NCBI RefSeq assembly: GCF_003471165.1
Contig: NZ_QRIL01000002.1
Span: 62,001 to 126,000 of the forward strand
Direction: 5' to 3'
DNA: 64,000 nucleotides
Source: Ruminococcus sp. AM22-13
GTDB lineage: Bacteria > Bacillota > Clostridia > Lachnospirales > Lachnospiraceae
Part shown: positions 61,466 to 64,000 of the stretch, piece by piece
How positions within the stretch are numbered: position 1 is the stretch's first letter
How the letters are laid out: every line of letters starts with the position of its first letter
Position numbers and translations under genes: made by a program
Notes under the pieces: generated by a model
The model's input: only the letters and a program-made list of their open reading frames with translations
What the model was told of the DNA's origin: nothing
Database searches by the model: none

Positions 61466-62587
61466 TCAGCTATAATCCGCATTCAGATAAACTTCGCCTC
61501 TTCGGTGAAAACCACCGTCAATGATTACTTTGTCTATATTCTCTTTTGTCACCGCAATTGGTTCAAGGATTCTGGACGGTACATCATAAGTTCCGTCGTT
61601 TACAGTCTCTGTCACGCCTTCCAGCTCGGAAGGGTCTTTGCCGCTTCCGATCTCCACCGCATATTTCGCAGCTTCTCTTGCAAGATCTTCGATTGGCTTA
61701 AATGCAGTCATGTACTGCGTTCCCTCTACGATTCTCTGGCAGGCAGCCAGATCTCCATCCTGTCCTACCACAATTACATCTCCCGCCATCTGGTTCTCTG
61801 CAAGTACCTCCACGACCTGACTGGCAATGTCATCATTTCCACACATGATGCCTTTGACATGCGGATATTTCTCCAGTGCTTCTTCCATATATCCTTCCGC
61901 CAGTTCTGCCATCCATCCTTCACAATTTGCTTCATAAACGACATTAAGATCTGAATTCTTCAGCACATCATCAAAACCTTTCTTGAGCATGTGGACATTA
62001 TTGTCCGTGGAAGATCCCTGGATCATAAAAATATCTCCACCCTGAGGAATCGCATCGATCAATGCCTGTGCCATAATTTCGCCTACCTTGCGGTTATCAA
62101 AGGATATATAAAGATTCGTATTCGAGTTGTTAATCATTCTGTCATAAGAAATAACAGGGATTCCTGCATTCTGGGCTTTCTGTATCACGTCTGAAAGAGC
62201 GCCACAGTCCCTGGCAATCACCACGATCACATCCACCTGTTTGCTGATAAAATATTCAATCTGGCTGATCTGTTCTTTAGCATCTGCCCCTGCATCCTGC
62301 ACATTTACGTCCGCACCCATTTCTCTGGCAGTCGCCACAAAAACGTCTCTGTCGCGGATCCATCTTTCGATGACAAAAGAATCCACTGTAAGTCCGATCT
62401 GTATCTTATCGTCTTCTTTCTTAGCAGACGCTGTCTTTTCCTGTTCACTTTGTGTTTCCTCTGTAGAAGAACCACATCCGCCTAGAATCAATGCTCCTAT
62501 ACCAATCAGTAGTGCCCCCAAAAATATCCTCTTTACAGCACCCTTCTTTTCTGATTTTTTCTTCTTATCTGTTATATGTCCCTTCAT
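61466..62587 (-). CDS. Sugar-sensing lipoprotein (XylFII-like)
   Basis: 373 residues: an N-terminal basic segment (1-20), one helix, then lipobox LILGGC with the lipidated Cys38, and a periplasmic-binding type I domain (IQIGLTVDSFVIERWIRDRDV, VISYDRMINNSNTNLYISFDNRKVG, CGNDDIASQVVEVL). It overlaps the response-regulator stop by one base (TGATG). Its companion is a YesN-type regulator rather than an ABC permease, and a separate binding protein (chvE) serves the importer. This matches XylFII of Clostridium beijerinckii, a xylose sensor working with LytS. Confidence 0.85.
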   Translation of the reverse strand: MKGHITDKKKKSEKKGAVKRIFLGALLIGIGALILGGCGSSTEETQSEQEKTASAKKEDDKIQIGLTVDSFVIERWIRDRDVFVATAREMGADVNVQDAGADAKEQISQIEYFISKQVDVIVVIARDCGALSDVIQKAQNAGIPVISYDRMINNSNTNLYISFDNRKVGEIMAQALIDAIPQGGDIFMIQGSSTDNNVHMLKKGFDDVLKNSDLNVVYEANCEGWMAELAEGYMEEALEKYPHVKGIMCGNDDIASQVVEVLAENQMAGDVIVVGQDGDLAACQRIVEGTQYMTAFKPIEDLAREAAKYAVEIGSGKDPSELEGVTETVNDGTYDVPSRILEPIAVTKENIDKVIIDGGFHRRGEVYLNADYS

Positions 62588-64000
62588 CAGCCTAACCTCT
62601 CTCTGAACTCACTCGGTGTCACACCCTCATATTTCTTAAAGATCCTGCTGAAATAATTCGGGTCACTATATCCGGACTGTGCACATATCTCTTTAATAGA
62701 CAGCTGAGAATCCTGCAAAAGCTCTCTGGCATTTTTCAGTCGTATTTCTGTCAGATGTTCAATAAAGTTCTTGCCTGTCTCCTGCTTAAATAATTTACTG
62801 AAATAATACGGACTGATATCCACTTCTCTTGAAACATCATCCAATGAAATATCCTTGCGGAAGTTTTCATCGATATATTCTTTCGCCCTGTCTATAACAC
62901 TAACTGCCTCTTTCTCCTTAGAATCCTCCATCTTTGCACCGATTTCTCTTGTTTTGTCCAGAAACCAGTTTCTCAGACTTTCCATGTTCGGGCATGCCTG
63001 GAGTTCCCTGATATATCCGCGTCTGTCATTAATATTATATTTCATGGTTCCTGCAAAGAAAGCCCTGCGTTCCGCATCCATTACCAGCTCCAGAATCTTA
63101 ATCTCCACATCCTCTCTGGAAACGGCAGATTGTCCCTCCATCCATTCAAAAAATTCATTTGCACAGTTAAGAGCACCTGCTACATCCTTCTCCAGAATTC
63201 GTTTCTGATATCTGCTCTCCAAATCCCTTGGATATTCTCCCTCATATTTCTGTGCTACCGGCACATCCTCGATATGCACCACATGGCTGGTACTCTCTCT
63301 GAGCGCAACTACTGCCTCCTGGAAAGATTCCTTTACGCTACCCAGTTCTTTGACTCTTCCGATTCCACAACGAAACATACTGTCGATTCTGTTCTCAAAT
63401 TTATGTACCATGTTTCTGGCCCTTGTAACAATGGCAACTCTCTCCTCGTAATCCTCTTTCTCTTCTTCATATGGAACCAGAAGTACGATTCTGTTACCCA
63501 TGATCGGACCTACCAGACATTCAAAGAAATCCTGAGCGATCTCGCGGAAAGTAGAGTAGAATTTATTTGCCCTGACACTTGCTCCTACTGCGTTGCTCAA
63601 CACTCCATTCTCCAGAGAATCGCCAAATTCTACAACCATCATGTAGCCATATTTCTGCTGAATATCCAGAAGCTGTGTATAATTATCCTGATACGTGACA
63701 AAATCATCCTGCAACAGAATATTATTGATATAACCACTTTCTATCATAGGTACGACTGTCTCAAGTTTTTCTCTGATACGAAGATCATCACTTCTTTTTT
63801 GGCGCGTCTGGTCTACCTTTGCCATCATTTTTGCACAGGTCTCCAGGATTACCTTTTTATTTACAGGTTTGGTAAGAAATTCCTGTACTCCCAGACTCAG
63901 CGCCTCTTTTGCATAATTGAATTTATCATAGGCCGTTATGATCACAAAGACTGCGGAACTGTTGAACTTCTTAATTTCTTTGATTGCCTGAATGCCACTG
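62587..64000 (-). CDS. YesN-type response regulator, N-terminus beyond window
   Basis: The frame runs off the right edge. The visible part starts in the receiver domain (SGIQAIKEIKKFNSSAVFVIITAYDKFNYAKEALSLGVQEFLTKPVNK), with the conserved Lys in TKPV. A central region of about 250 residues follows, then an AraC-type double HTH at the C-terminus (ISLDDVSREVDISPYYFSKLFKQETGK; IKEICAQSGYSDPNYFSRIFKKYEG). The phospho-Asp lies outside the window. It is translationally coupled to the sugar-sensor lipoprotein gene and probably activates the chvE-mmsAB genes. A LytS kinase gene should lie just beyond 64000. Confidence 0.88.
   Translation of the reverse strand, partial: SGIQAIKEIKKFNSSAVFVIITAYDKFNYAKEALSLGVQEFLTKPVNKKVILETCAKMMAKVDQTRQKRSDDLRIREKLETVVPMIESGYINNILLQDDFVTYQDNYTQLLDIQQKYGYMMVVEFGDSLENGVLSNAVGASVRANKFYSTFREIAQDFFECLVGPIMGNRIVLLVPYEEEKEDYEERVAIVTRARNMVHKFENRIDSMFRCGIGRVKELGSVKESFQEAVVALRESTSHVVHIEDVPVAQKYEGEYPRDLESRYQKRILEKDVAGALNCANEFFEWMEGQSAVSREDVEIKILELVMDAERRAFFAGTMKYNINDRRGYIRELQACPNMESLRNWFLDKTREIGAKMEDSKEKEAVSVIDRAKEYIDENFRKDISLDDVSREVDISPYYFSKLFKQETGKNFIEHLTEIRLKNARELLQDSQLSIKEICAQSGYSDPNYFSRIFKKYEGVTPSEFRERLG

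Overview
This 64 kb window looks like a chromosomal segment of a gut Lachnospiraceae bacterium (Clostridia; Blautia, Dorea or Ruminococcus-like). The evidence is moderate-to-low G+C, strong GGAGG ribosome binding sites, YesMN-type two-component systems, DUF1002/DUF1836/DUF5685 genes typical of that family, and many plant-glycan enzymes. I see no rRNA, tRNA or CRISPR array. Nearly all genes lie on the minus strand. Neither window edge is a natural end: a DUF5685 gene runs off the left side and a response regulator off the right.

Region 1 (1-7.2 kb) is core genome: a small operon (rRNA methyltransferase of the RlmI type, flavin reductase, zinc-ribbon membrane protein, DUF5685), then a GNAT acetyltransferase, a secreted DUF1002 protein, and the manganese exporter mntP. 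mntP is preceded by what I read as a yybP-ykoY manganese riboswitch with its own promoter. A palindromic intergenic repeat sits between riboswitch and gene. Upstream lies an ABC-transporter ATPase relic split by a 142-bp MITE-like element with 12-bp perfect terminal inverted repeats and an exact 8-bp target duplication. A DNA-deoxyinosine glycosylase follows.

Region 2 (7.2-20.1 kb) is an accessory island. Its core is a decayed Tn916-family integrative element with a large serine recombinase (Tn5397/TndX style). The recombinase runs into a truncated Fic gene at one end. The transfer module has collapsed so that tcpA (Orf21-like) is cut and joined directly to tcpC (Orf13-like), with the relaxase and intervening genes gone. 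In the cargo position is an AT-rich four-gene operon: ECF-type sigma factor, six-helix membrane protein, ABC ATPase, ABC-2 permease. Beyond the element is defence-like rubble: an SF2-like helicase with an internal stop and frameshift, an HsdM/unknown chimera, an HsdR N-terminal fragment and an excisionase-type HTH protein.

Region 3 (20.2-27.8 kb) is core again: rlmD, a small acidic membrane protein, a YjjG-type nucleotidase, codB without codA, pcrA, and a DUF1836 regulator.

Region 4 (27.8-64 kb) is a run of glycan-utilisation loci. (i) YesMN two-component system, sugar ABC importer, GH31 alpha-xylosidase-like enzyme and GH127 beta-L-arabinofuranosidase-like enzyme. (ii) A divergent AraC regulator with an ABC importer, DUF624 protein and GH36 alpha-galactosidase, plus a second GH36 enzyme with its own promoter and an aldo/keto reductase. 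(iii) AraC regulator with GH2 beta-galactosidase. (iv) A TrpR-like repressor, a hybrid histidine kinase and a PHP phosphatase. (v) A monosaccharide importer (mmsB-mmsA-chvE) behind an operon of a YesN-type response regulator and a lipoprotein sugar sensor, resembling the XylFII/LytS/YesN signalling set. Together these would capture alpha-galactosides, beta-galactosides, xylose- and arabinose-decorated oligosaccharides and free pentoses or hexoses.
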